Shown: positions 1 through 12,313, numbered from the stretch's first letter. The stretch: 64,000 bases of DNA from Austropuccinia psidii (GCA_023105745.1 JALGQZ010000012.1:46087035-46151034); one strand, 5' to 3'. Numbers and translations: made by a program. The notes: generated from the letters alone by a model not told the origin.

Positions 1-48
1 TATGTATTTTTTCTTAATTATCCTATTATTAATAGAGATTAAAAGAAA

Positions 49-493
49 TTTCAGCTTTTATGTGATTTAAATAAGAAGTTAATTGTATTTCATGTTGGTT
101 TCAATGGTTCATTACATTATTTGAATTCTTACCAAAAAATAAATCTTGAAAAATATCCAAGGTATTTTTTTTCAAATGATTGATAATTACTTGAAGATTC
201 AGAATATGCAGCCTAAAAATATATTGTCCCAGAATACAAAAGCCTTTTGAGAAAGAATGAGGAAAAAAGAAAACTCAATATATTCCTTTCAAGGTCTGTA
301 GTACACATAGAGAATGCAATTGGAGCTCTGAAAGGGTGGTAGTGTTCATTATGAGAGATTTGAAATCAAATTAATAATCCACAAGAAGTCTAGTATTTTG
401 TTATTTGGGTAATTTGATGTGTTGTATTACATTATTTTTTTCTTCACAGATTGTAGATAAGTGGTTAGATCTTTTTGAAGATGATTACCCTTG
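49..493 (+). pseudogene. Decayed Harbinger-type (DDE_Tnp_4) transposase fragment
   Basis: One forward frame from 49 to about 352 reads like the C-terminal catalytic half of a PIF/Harbinger transposase. A VGFNGS-type segment lies near 97-115, an LLEDSEYA segment (the usual second catalytic Asp region, LADSGY) near 190-215, and an RSVVHIENAIGALKG segment near 295-345. A shifted frame then gives IVDKWLDLFEDDYP before a stop at 491-493. The 'cttcacag' just before that last block may be an intron acceptor. Stops interrupt the frame at several places, and several are what TGG or CGA would become by C:G to T:A change. The N-terminal half lies outside the window. Such enzymes cut and paste DNA elements in the nucleus; this copy cannot encode one. 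The family call rests on motif memory. Confidence 0.6.
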
Positions 494-2989
494 AGTGTTA
501 AAGAATATTAATCAAAATGAATGGAATTAAGAAAATTTGAATATGCAAGACATGGTGAAGCCACTAACTAATATTACAATGGGTCAATTCTCAATAAACT
601 AGTATGATAGATACAGAGGCCAAAGGAATGTTTTTTGGTTATAATACCACATGAGTTATTTTGAACATCACTTGTGGAATGTTGAATTATTAGTAAAAAT
701 TAATATGATTTGTAAACTAGTTTTTTTTAATTATAATACAATTATAAATAATTGAAAGAGAAAATAACATGTGAGAGAAGGAATAATAATTAAAAAAAAT
801 TGAATAATAAAACTGTTTACAATTTTTTTGGTTCATTTTCTTTTTATAATTTTTAGTTTTAATATTTTAATCACGATCTTTTTTTAATCTAACATGATAG
901 TAAATATAGCAATTTCATAACTTCATTAAAGAATTTATGATTAATATGAAAGGTGTATCCAAAATGGGTAATAAATTTATTTTTTGAAAGTTTTATGGGA
1001 AATTTCAAATGTTTTCCAAAGGAGCTCCATGCTTCCAGGATGTTTTAAAAACTCTAAACCAAGCTTGAGTCTAGGAAATTGAATTCCATGAGCATTTGGC
1101 TTGAAAGGGCTGTCAATTGCTTCAAATTTTACCTTGTGAATTACTTATAATATTCCAATATTCTATATATTATGATTGTATTTATCAACATTCACCTTGT
1201 TATGAAAACCATTTTTAGTAATAATTAACATTTGGAAAAGTTCTGAATTAATTTGTTTCTTCACTGTTACATTTGGGTTTTCTGAACTTTTGAAGTTTAT
1301 CTTGTTTCCTATAGTTTTGGTTTTTATTCATGGCTTTAATTGATAAATAAACAATTATTGAATGAATAAGTTTATAATATATCTTAAATTTATTCCAATC
1401 TGAATTATCTTGATGAATTTTCTTAATGGGTAAGCCTCTTCTTCTTTAATAAAAAAATGATTTTCTTTCCTTATCAGATCCTTTCCTAAAGACTATAGAT
1501 TTCATCATTAATCCTAGTAAGTTATTATTATTTGTAATATCTTGTCTACTTTAAGATGATTAGCTTAAGAATATAACCAAATCCTTAATATAGTTGAATT
1601 TTTAATAGTGATCATCAAAAGGATGTACTTGATAAATTAAGATTTGAGGTTTATCAAGGTTTGTATTATAAATAAGAATATAAGTTTTATATTCAGGATT
1701 TTCTGGTGGTATTGAAAGCCATTAATGATGTTTTTTTTATCAGATTGGAATTATTTTGAAATCTTTCGTTATTTTTTGAAATTCAGCTGTGATTGGTCAA
1801 TTAAAGCTCTTTTAATTCTGATAATTTTCATTTAATTATTGGTAAATTACGAATCATATGGGCTTAAAAATGAATTAATTGAATTAATCTGATGATGGTC
1901 TAACATTTATTGAGTCAAATCCCTGAAATTATCAGAGATGATCATTTCATTTGTATTGGGGGGGATTTTCTCATGTAAATATCAGAGATAACGGAAGAAT
2001 AGCATAAATAAATGACATGATGAATTCAAATATCAGCCCAAATACATTTTATCCACCCCTAAATTGATATCAAAGAAATAATTAATGGTTGAAATGATTC
2101 ATTTGGTAGAGTTAAAGAATATTAAAATCAAAAAAGGGTTCTAAATCGATTCCAAATTGGTTTGTAATAAATTTAGAATTTTTTTGAAATTTGAAACCTA
2201 AATAAGTGCCAAAGTGATATAGAATTGATCTAAATAGGTTCCTGCAATGCTTCTAAATAAATTTGAATGTTTTTCACAAAATACTAAGGCTTGGATTTCC
2301 CAACAGAAACCTAAAAAATTCATAATTAACAACAAAAATTAAAAAATTGAAGCTAGTAAAAATAGGGGTGATTGGTAGATTAAAAGAATGAATTATCAAT
2401 TATGAGTGTGGGTTTAATTAAACTTGATTATTAAGAAAATTAATAGATACAGGGCTTTCTTATTGTTGAGTTGTTTTTTAATTAAAAAGAAGAATTGATT
2501 GAATTCAATTTAAATATTTTTGGTTTCTGTTTTTTAACACGATGATAAAAATGATTTTATTTTAATTTTTTTATCTGAGAAAAAAAAATAGAATTAGAAT
2601 AATTTTTTTTAATTTTGAAATATTTTTTTGTAAAAAATAACAAGGAATTTGAATATTTTTGTGGAATTTAGGTTGCAAGAAGACTAAAATTTAACCTTGT
2701 GAATTTTTTGAAAAGAAAAATAGAATTTATTTTATAAATGAACTTGATTCAAATCAAATTTCAAGTTTTGTTCTTAAAAATGAAAAATCCAATTAAACCT
2801 TTTGTGTTTTTTTCTCAAACTTGAAATAAAAATAATTAAAATTAACTTAGTTAGTAATTTTATTTGAAGTTTGAACCAATTTATTTAGAGAAAAATCAAA
2901 CTTTACAGAATAATTTTTTTCCAAAATATCAAGTTATTATTCCAAAATTTAAATGAAATAAAAAAAGAATAAATTCAATATAGTCGTGA
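494..2989. other. AT-rich stretch without recognisable genes
   Basis: Long A and T runs, no open frame of note on either strand and no clear repeat partner elsewhere in the window. It lies between the transposase fragment at 49-493 and the minus-strand pseudogene that starts at 4157. It may be decayed transposon DNA, but nothing in it supports a specific call. Confidence 0.6.
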
Positions 2990-4157
2990 AATTTATTGAC
3001 TAAGCCCAAAATCCTTTTGAGATCTTCAACGACGCTTGATGAATCCAATACTGAACTGTTAAATTCCATATTCTACTTGTTCTATTTCAATTTGAATTAT
3101 TTTTCCCACTCCACTCTTTTAAAATTCCTTCTGACTATTCTGGTTTTTTTAAGACTCCATTTGCCTTTGAAGTTTTACCTCTTCAAAATACTGGGCCTCC
3201 ATCAGTTTTCCTGGTCAGATTGTATTTTCCTCTCCTTCATTGAGTTTTCTTGGTTCATCTTTGTTAAATTCGCTGTCTTTTCTTCTGCCCATTTTTACTT
3301 ATCCCATTCAGTGCTTTAAATACCTATCATTTGTGCAAAAACCATAAAATACCAACTCTGAAAAGCACAAACAAAGGCCACTCACTCTTTTGATGTGTTT
3401 CTAGTAAATCTGCATATTGTGACAAAACCACTTTTCCAGATTTCTTCCTCTCTCCACTTTGGTTGTTCAAATTATCATATGAACATGTTCTTGGCTCAGT
3501 GAAATGATCATTCTGAGGCTGTCTAATATGTGCCTTTCCCCAAATAATCAAACATTATACTTCCAAAGGATTCTATTTAATTAAGAATTGAACTAAATTC
3601 TTATCCTGTACATTTCCTTCAATCATCAATTCAAAATACCCATTAGTCATTTCCACAATATCTTCTAGTGTCACCTCTGACTTCAATATGAAAAAATATT
3701 TATATCCAACCTAGAAACTTTATCATAACATACCAATATCATATGATAGCTCTCCTAAAGAATTGGATTAATTTAAATCTGTTGATTTGTGACTTATTCC
3801 TATTCCTGGGAGTCATAACTTGCAATTGGAGTGCTGTTTAGTCTATAACCAAACAAAGCATCCATCTAGTAATAGAGTGGAAACATACTGTATAATTTAT
3901 CAGAAATTGTTTTGATACATTTTTTCATCATCATTGGTTATTCCAGATTCTGTATATTTACTTTTATATTTTTTCCATCTATCTCACATACTTTCAGCTG
4001 AAAGGTCTAATCTGTTTCAGGATGTCTTATTAAATTCAAGGAACATGAGTTGGAAGACATTCTGCTTTCTTGATGGTGGTCTTTGTACTGATTTTGATCC
4101 AGTAGTCCCAAAACATGCATTAAAACTTCCTTTAATCCTCAAACAATTGATAATACA
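2990..4157 (-). pseudogene. Myb/SANT-like multicopy gene, decayed, distal arm
   Basis: Read on the minus strand from 4157 downwards, this continues the arm at 14094-14201 once element A and one copy of its target duplication are removed. The frame gives CIINCLRIKGSFNACFG, then VQRPPS, and after a TGA at 4017-4019 it goes on as NRLDLSAESM, a stop, DRWKKYKSKYTESG. This has the look of a trihelix/Myb-like DNA-binding module (IKxNFxxCFGT, SVxRPP, RWKKYKxKY). A frameshift follows and then KLYSMFPLYY and MDALFGYRLNSTP. The block 3551-3373 is open for 60 codons and ends at a GTGAGT donor-like site. A Lys/Glu-rich tail lies near 3300-3100. I recognise this as a repetitive rust protein type of unknown function. 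It is clearly dead, with several stops. Confidence 0.5.
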
Positions 4158-4162
4158 TAAAC

Positions 4163-5942
4163 TGTGAGCCTTAGAGGTATTTTCATATACCCAAAAGACC
4201 ACAAATAACAAAATAAGATACAAATATAAGAAAATGAATTTATTTGTATTATCAAAATAAAAATTAAAATATAAATGCAAGTTCACATACAAAAATAAAA
4301 TCTTAATTATAATTTAAAATAAAAATTACATTAAATTTTAAGATTCTGAAAATACATTTTTACTTGAAAAAATTAAGTAAAAATTAATTTTTAATAAAAT
4401 TAGTGAAATTGAAATATTTTTTGGTAAAAAGTTACATAAAATATATTATGGCTTTTTATCCAATAAGGAAACATAAGAGAATCACTTCACCATTGGATTC
4501 TTCACAAAAAATAACGTGGGGTCACCTCTGGGTAAAATTTCTGTAACTCAACCCTAAATAAGCTTAAATTAAGTTTTTACTATTTTCTGTAAAAAAGTTG
4601 AAAATCCTCAGAACCTTAATTCAATTCACACCACATGTGGTGTCAACCATCAATTTTTGTGTTAAAATTGAGTTGTTGTGTGTAGTTTAGAAGTTCTGAA
4701 GAATTGAAGTATTTTCAATTGAAATGTCAAAATGTGCATGTGTATTACATAAGTGAACTGTAATTTACATATGAGGTATCAATTATTACAGTCATGTACT
4801 ATAAAACTCAATTTAATTGTATGTGTAGATTATAAGTGTATTACATGATGAGGAATTAAAGAAAAAATAAATTGGAAAGATTAATTCTGGGGGAAAAGGT
4901 ACTCTAGCTCCAAGGGGGAGCCTGACCCCCAAATTCCTTGCTGACAGGCATGGGTTGTCAAAATTAACACAAAAGCTCATCACTTTTGGCCTGGAATTGA
5001 GTCACAGGGTCTGTGCCTCAATTGATGATGAGGTTTTGATACCAACCACGGCAATTTTAACTGTTGCCAAGAGGGTAAAACTACCCTGAAGTTAAAATAA
5101 TCTTACTAAAAACAGTTTTAACTGGTCTCTACATCTTTTACACACATTATGACATGTTTTGAAGGCTCTAGACCAGGTATTACTATAGTAATGGCTGATT
5201 TAAGGGTCTAGAATGGCTAAAATCAGCCCTTTTTTAGTCTAGACCAGGGTTAAATGATTCCATAATTGGCTTTTCTGTTTGCAGAGTGTTTTCCACGACT
5301 GACAAGAGTAAATTTTACTTTTGGAGTAAGAAAATTGATGGCTATAAAGAAATGTCTTCTTTGCCCCACTTTTCTCTTCCTGTTAGAATATTTTCCTTTT
5401 ATAATTAGTTTAAACACTGTTAAACCAATCAATAAAAGATTCCAATCACCCTTTTTATAACATTTTAAAACTTTTAACCACATGAAAAAATTATTATAAT
5501 CATTTTTACCCCTTGAACCACCCCATAAGTGAATTAAAGCATCTTTCATCACTGTTAACTTTGTCACTTTTTTTCCAAATTCAATCTGGTCACTTTTGGG
5601 TGTGTTTTCTCTTTAAATACTTTTTTAAAGACTTTGTTCTTTAATTAATTTCTTGAAGCACTTTGCTCAATTAATTCCAATTGAAATTACTCTTTAAGAA
5701 ATTTCTTTTGTAGCCTTAAATATCTCTTGTAGAGTATTTTTGGATAAATTTTTATTGTTGGTAAAACAATAAATTTTTATATTATTTTTTTATACTTATG
5801 AAGCTAAAAACAAGAAAATTGGCATGTTTTCTCTTAAGAATATTATTTCATACTATTTTTTAAGTATATTTTACCTTATACAAATTTTGAGGACAGGAAA
5901 AGTACTTGATTTTGAATCAAAGTTTCATATACACACCTTACA
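4163..5942 (+). repeat. 5' LTR of element A
   Basis: Starts TGTGAGCCTTAGAGG and ends CACACCTTACA, so it has TG...CA ends. It matches 12314-14093 almost base for base and is clearly related to the LTRs of element B (41948-43759 and 50160-51986). It contains a 16-bp perfect palindrome, ACACCACATGTGGTGT, at 4628-4643. Short frames inside it, such as one near 5266, recur in all four family-I LTRs only because the LTR itself is repeated. Confidence 0.95.
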
Positions 5943-5962
5943 TTTGGGGGCCCAGCCGTGAT
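5943..5962 (+). other. Primer-binding site candidate, element A
   Basis: TTTGGGGGCCCAGCCGTGAT follows the LTR directly, where minus-strand DNA synthesis should be primed. The same block follows the LTR in element B (43760), and close variants follow it in element C (20041), at 28579 and in element D (31015-31034, minus). I cannot name the tRNA. Confidence 0.7.
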
Positions 5963-6165
5963 ATTTTACCTGTGAAATGATTTTTTACTCTTCTGACATC
6001 TTTTTTCTTATATTGAAAAACTTAAAAACATATAAAAAATACTTACAATTCAAAAAATCCATAAAAAATAATTTTTTTTCATATTATGAGTGAGGCTTTA
6101 TTTTTCATTTCTCTCTTGAAAAAAATCTTTTTTAATTAATCAATTGGCTTTTTCATTAATTGTAG

Positions 6166-7077
6166 TGTCTGACAACATGGTAAGACAAGAAAATATTGAA
6201 ACAGCCTCAACATTAACAAGAATTATTCCTGCAAGTACTGTGAATTCTGACCATAATAGTACAATTATTAAAACTCAGAATAATCAACCAGAACCAATTT
6301 CCTCTGAATTAATTAACTTGGATATAAGAAATACCATTCAGAAGGCAAAGAGTTTGGCAAATAGTAAGTTTTTTGATGTAAAATTACTATTTTTACCTTT
6401 TTAATCATAAAATATGCCTTCAATCAGATAGGGAGCCAGCTACAGCCTCTCAAGAAGCTCCCAAAAAGGTCATAGACATGATTATGGCAGAAGCTAATAA
6501 GCTAAAGAAGGACAAGGGTCAGTTGATGACTTCCAAATTAATAAATTATGTCATTCTGAAGCTGATAATACTGTTTTACCTTCAAACAGAGCTTACACCG
6601 CCACAAGAAGCCTCAGTGGACATATACAAAGCCAGCCAGAAGGCTTACAACAATGCATTGAATCACAAAGAGTACCAGATCCTTGCAGATCTGTGCAAAA
6701 ACTGTATGAATTCTTACCTGACTGTGATAAAATTTCTGGGCCATCCCAACACTTACAATCTACTCAATGGATGGCTTTCATTTATGGAAAAGAAGAACAT
6801 GCTGCTTTTAACAGCAGAATGGAGGGAAAAAAACCCTCAACCATCCAAGAAAGTGCCAAAAACAGCCCCAGTAGCCAGCAGAAGCAATTTCAACATGAAA
6901 AAGAAACCACAAGCTCAGAACAAGGGCAAAGGAAAGGCAACAGCCACAAAAACTTACATTCAGGGTTACAGAATCCCAAATATTCAGCAGGATGCCATGA
7001 AAATTTTATTTCAGATGGCCAGAACAATGATGGAATTACAGAAAAAGGAGGAAGCCAGATTAAAATATCAGAAATGA
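6166..7077 (+). CDS. Spliced overlapping-frame protein of element A (leader exon plus +1 frame of gag)
   Basis: Exon 1 (6166-6363) is open, starts after a pyrimidine-rich 'attgtag' acceptor, has an in-frame ATG at 6177 and ends at a GTAAGT donor. Exon 2 starts at 6428 after 'ttcaatcag'. Removing this 64-nt intron joins codons in phase and reads on without a stop to 7077, through the frame +1 to gag. The product would be about 280 residues, with a helical middle (EYQILADL, KFLGHPNT) and a basic Lys-rich stretch. The conserved end is GYRIPNIQQDAM, then FQMARTMMELQKKEEAR. The same design is found in element B, with relatives in C and D. Its function is unknown. No transcript evidence is available here. 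The frame is open although gag of this copy is broken in the same region. Confidence 0.5.
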
Positions 7078-8740
7078 TTTCTGACATTTTTGAGTCTATC
7101 CCAGAGTTGTATGAAGCTATATATGATGTAAAAACTCATTTTTCTGATAAAAATTTATCAATTTGTAACAATCTTAAAATAAAAAACTTAAGTCTGAGCT
7201 AAATAAATGAAACACTTATGTGTTTTGAGAAATTTTTAAGAACAATTAAAATTCCTAATAGTGACAATTCTTTTGGCAATAAGATAAATGAAAAATCTGC
7301 CATTATCAAAGAATTAACAGACAAATATTCTAAATTCAATATTGATGAGATAATTGAAACAAGAATTAAACAAGCCATAAATATTATCAAGACAGATAAC
7401 AAAAAAGTCCTTGATGACATTTAAAATTCATTTACTTAATTAAAGACATATACAATTGCCTTGAAAAAGTGTTTTGATGCTTCACAAGAAGAAATATCAA
7501 AATTAACTATGAAATTGAATCAGGTCACTGCTGATAATACAAGGCAAACAGAGTTATGGCAAGAGCTGACACATAAAGAAGACATGCATAAAGTTGAAGT
7601 AATAAATTTAATACAAGACTTCCAACATGAATTCAGAAATTCCCAAAGGTGTAGCAACAGTAAAATGAATGGAATTGAACAGATACTAAACACCTTACCA
7701 AGAATGTCTACACCTCTGAATCAAAATGAGGGTACAGGAATTCCCAATCCACAAGTATTGGATGCTGAAAATTCACAGTTAAAAAATGAATTTTCCGCTT
7801 CTTTTCATAACTTGGAACCATCAATGGGCCAAGAACTTTTAAAAATAGTACCAAAACTTAAAGAATAGCATCACTTCAGTGGTGAAGGAGAATATGACCA
7901 TATGGAATTCATCAGAGGAATTGAAATTATTAAAGATTTTTAATTACCTGAAAGATTGGTAACAGCAATATTTAACACCTTGTTTACCAGATCATCCCAC
8001 AGATGGTATATCAAATTAAGACAAGCACATGGACACCAAAGTTGGACTTGGTGGAAAACCAAAATTATCAACAAATTGGCCAATGATGCTTGGAGGTTTA
8101 AAGTGGAAACAGCCTTTGAATATGCCAAATTTAATGCTGATAAAGAAAACATTTACCATGGTTTTGCCAAAAAAAAAGACAGATTAACAGCATTGTATCC
8201 TGACATGTCAGAATTTATGATCCACAGGAAAATTCTGAGACAATGGGGAGATGACTTAGAGCATGCTGTCAAAAGCAGGACTACTGAGAAATCTTCAGAA
8301 TAAGATATTATCAATATATTAGAAGAAGTAACCACCAGAACCATAACTGGTTCTAGTAGGGTGAATCTTAAAGCAAGTTTTAATACACCTTGGAAAGATT
8401 TTGTGGACAAAAATCCCAAAGAAAATTCTAATAATATGAAGTATAAATCAGCAGATATAATCAGAAAGCTCCATATTTGCCAAAGCACCACCCACATAGC
8501 CAATACGTGTCCAAAAGGGGGGAAAATTAATGAAATTGACATTGAAAAAGATGATGATGTAATTGAAGAAAATTCAGATGATAAGTCATCAATATTTTCT
8601 TAATTTTCAAAAGATATAGAAAATATCAATGTCACCTTTAAAATCATGGAATCTTATGCCCACTTTCCATAATTAATCAATGGTCAACTTAATTTGTCAA
8701 AGTTTCAAGATGCACAACTTATGAAGACCAACCAAACAGG
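6414..8740 (+). pseudogene. gag of element A, broken
   Basis: The gag ATG at 6414 gives MPSIR and then TAG at 6429, where element B reads on as MPSTRSGASY. Further stops follow until 6693. From there the frame is recognisable to about 8700, with stops at 7200, 7422, 7866 and others. It encodes the coiled, Asn/Lys-rich middle and the capsid-like domain (HFSGEGEYDHMEF, SHRWYIKLRQAHGHQSWTWW, LANDAWRFKVETAFE). The zinc knuckle has lost its first Cys: LHICQSTTHIANTC where element B has CHICQSTTHLANKC. Gag normally packages the element RNA in cytoplasmic virus-like particles. The part before 7077 overlaps the spliced +1-frame protein. Confidence 0.85.
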
Positions 8741-11700
8741 GGAAAAGGTTATACAGCTGGTAACTCCTGTATAACAGAAGTGGTAATCAACAATAAACCC
8801 ACTAAAGGTTTACTCAATCCAGGAGCCTATTGCTCTTGTGTTGGCAAAATTTTCTTAAAACTTGTGCACCAAATTTTGAAGACCAATTGTTCCCAATTGA
8901 TGGCATCAAATTCAATAGTGCAAGTAATCCAATGAAAGCATTTGGAATCTTTGAGACTGCTGTCATATTTCCACATATTAATGGAAATTTAAGAATCACT
9001 ATTGAATTTGTTGTTATGTAAAATTGCTCTAGTAGCCATTTTATATTGGGAAATGACTATTTGATCATGTATGGCATAGACTTACATAACAACAGGGACA
9101 GATACTTTACTATTGGAGACAATAAGAATCAGAAATTTGCCTTTTTACCATTTAAAAGAAAAACTACAGTAAGAAAAGTAGCACCAGTCAACTTAGAGCT
9201 GGAAAGATTCAAATCTGAACAGTTAAGTGAAGCTGAAATAATCCTTCATCTGACTGATAAACAGGAAGATGAACTTTCTGCCCTTTTATATGACCACAAA
9301 GAAGCATTTGCATCAGACAAAGAACCCTTGGGGGCAATTATTGCTCATGAATTTGAAATCATCCTTAATATTGAGAGACCTTATCCACCACTCTTAAGAA
9401 GACCTGCATATCCAGCAAGTCCTAAATCAAGAGAAGCCCTGGAAATTCATATTAAAGAACTTCTAGACCTTGGTGTAATAAGAAAGGTTGGACATAATGA
9501 GGAAGTAGAAATAACTACACCAGTCATAGTGGCATGGCATAATGGAAAATCAAGAATGGCTGGGGACTTTAGAGCTCTGAACACTTACACTGTTCCAGAC
9601 AGGTACCCAATACCAAAAATCCAACTTGCCCCTACCCAGATATCTCAAGCAGTGTATATAACCACTATGGATTCCCTTAAAGAATTTCATCAGAATTTGG
9701 TGAAACCAAGGGCAAAAAAATACTTGAGAATTATTGTTCATTGTGGAGTATATGAATATTTGAGGATGCCTTTTGGTATCAATAATGCACCTTAACACTT
9801 CCAAAGAATGATGAATGAAATCTTCCCTGAAGAACTTTCAGAAGGATGGTTAATTATTTACATTGATGACATTATTGTCTGTTCCAAAACTTGGGAAGAA
9901 CATATGTACAGATTATCTAGAGTTTTGACAAAAATCCAATCTGTGAAAATAAACATTTCTTTAAAGAAATGCCATTTTGGATTTAAAGAACTCAAAGCAC
10001 TGGGACATGTATGATCTGGTTTATCACTTGGAATTGACAAAAACAATGTTGCAGAAGTATTGCTGAAACCCATGCCTCAGAAAAAAAAAGAAATTCAGTC
10101 ATTTTTTGGGGTTTTCAGGATATTACAGGCAACATATTAAGGATTTTGCATCCATAGAAAGACCTTTTTATAAATTTTGTGACAAAGACACAGTATTTGA
10201 AATGACTGTTGACAGAGTCAAAGCCTTTGAATCTTTGAGACAAGCCTTTACCACTGCTCCACTCTTACTGATTCCAGACTTTAAACTGCCTTTTAATCTA
10301 TATATTGATGCATCAGGAGATGGGCTGGGTGCTGCACTTCATCAAGTCCAGATTATAAATGATAAACCTGTGGAGGGACCCATATGTTTCATATCCAGGC
10401 AAACCAAACCAGCTGAAGCCAGATTTGGGGCAAGTCAAATGGAGCATTTATGCCTTGTCTGGGCCTTGGAGAAATTAAATTACTTCCTGGAAGGATGTTT
10501 TTTTGAAGTGATAACAGATTGTACTGCTGTTAAGTCACTTTTAAACATGAAGACACCTAACAGACATATTCTCAGATGGCAAATAGCCATACAAGAATAT
10601 AGGGGCAATATGACTATTGTTCATAAAAATGCAGATGTACTAAGCAGATGGACACTACCAAATAATATTGATAATCCTGCTTATGTGCCAGAATAAGCTT
10701 CCCCACAAATCCCCATAGAAGGAATCAGTGTTACAGACCTGAACACCACTTTCTTTGAGGAGGTAAGAGACATTTATACTCAGGATAAAAATTTTAACAT
10801 TTTATGCCAATTACTTACTAAGGACTGTAAATACAATTTTTTGATACATGCCTTAGATTAGATATGGAGAAAACCATATGATTAAGGAAGATTCCACTTA
10901 CAGGATTGTATAATTTACCACAGAACTAAGCATACATGTATCATGACAGTTGTGGACAGTTCCTTAATCAATCTTTTACTTAAAGAATTCCATGAGAGCC
11001 CTTTCTCAGGACAGAACAAGAGGAAAATTCAAAACCTACATATGGTGGCCAATGTGGCAGAAAGATGTTGCAGAGTATTTCAAAACCTGTGACAGATGTC
11101 AAAAAGCAAATAAATCCACTGGAAAAATCCTTGTAAATATGATCAAGATCCAATAACCCAGCAGACCTTGGGAAATTGTTCATATGTATTGGGTAGCTGG
11201 CCTTCCACCAGGGGGTGACAGAAGCTATAATGCTTTCCTAGTGATTGTTGACAGATTTAGTAAGACTCCAATCTTTCTACCATTCCACAAGGATGATACA
11301 GCCATGGATACAGCTCTTCTGATATGGAATAGAGTAGTATCATGGACTGGCATATTCACAAACATAATTAGTGACAGAGATCCCAAATTCACCTCAGCAC
11401 TATGGAGAAATCTTCACCAACTATTTGGGACTAAATTATCCTTCTCTACAGCCTACCACTCACAAACTTATGGTTTGGCTGAAAGGATGATCCAAACCTT
11501 GGAAGATATGGTAAGAAGAGTTTGTACATATGGCCTTGAATTCAAAGATTGTGATGGATTTACCCATTATTTGTGTACTATTTCACTAGCACTAGAATTG
11601 GCATATAAGACATCCATTCATGCCAGTACCAATCAAACTCCTGCTATTCTAGAAAAAGGATGGAATCCCAAATTACCTCAAGATTCCTTGAGGAAAGATT

Positions 11701-12290
11701 TGGTTGAGATACATCCTACAGCTGCTAGCTTCAAAGGAATGCTAGAAAAAACTAGAAAGCATACAATGAGGTGCATGGAAGACTCTTTTTCAAATGCTAA
11801 GGACAAATGGGACAAATTACATGCCGCTCCAGATTTTAAAGTGGAGTATTTAGTACTTGTATCCACCACTAACTTCAATAACATCAAAGGATGTAAAAAT
11901 CTCAAAGACTCCTTTTCAGGACCTTTTTTTTATTAAGGCCCTCCACGGAGAGAAACTACTGCTGAAGTAGAACTATCTGAAGAACTTAGCAATAAGAATT
12001 CTACATTTCTAGTGAGCTTGATAAAGCCATCTAAATCTAGTGATTCTGAAAAATTTTCTTTGAGAAATAAAGTTCCCCAATTTATAACTCCTATTGAATC
12101 AGCTGGTATTAAGAAAATTACCAAAGTTCTCAAAGAAAGAAAGTTGAGAACCAATAAAGTAAGGGAATACCTTGTTAGGTACAGTGACCCAACTTGTGAA
12201 GATGAATGGTTAGCAGAAAATGACATACCTGAAGCTACTAAACTTCTCAGAAGGCTCAGAAACACTAGAAATAACAATATTACAAAGTGA
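8741..12290 (+). pseudogene. pol of element A (protease, RT, RNase H, integrase, chromodomain-like tail), broken
   Basis: The protease region (about 8800-9040) reads LLNPGAYCSC where an active enzyme has D-T/S-G, so it is inactive. RT follows in 9046-10014, with [20 protein letters not shown] and the catalytic YIDDIIV near 9865. RNase H lies in 10106-10696 ([28 protein letters not shown]), where a short in-frame deletion removes the usual residues before NADVLSRW. The integrase zinc finger (10697-11180) is frameshifted. The core (11184-11936) keeps [10 protein letters not shown] and LAERM but reads HMYW where D is expected. The tail 12012-12290 has REYLVRYSDPTCEDEWL, a chromodomain-like block that may direct integration. 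Stops and shifts separate most pieces. Confidence 0.9.
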
Positions 12291-12301
12291 TATTCCTTTT
12301 T

Positions 12302-12313
12302 AGGGGGGGGGAA
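12302..12313 (+). other. Polypurine tract, element A
   Basis: AGGGGGGGGGAA abuts the 3' LTR, the expected plus-strand primer. Element B has AGGGGGAGGGAA at the same place (50148-50159). Confidence 0.85.

Noticed and set aside
2996..3319. 107-codon open frame on the plus strand
   Set aside because: Phe/Leu/Ser-rich and antisense to the Lys/Glu-rich tail of the minus-strand Myb/SANT-like pseudogene; no sign of its own coding.
5250..5567. Conserved open frames inside family-I LTRs (also near 13400, 43060 and 51290)
   Set aside because: They recur in all four LTRs because the LTR is repeated; lengths and stops vary and no family is recognisable.
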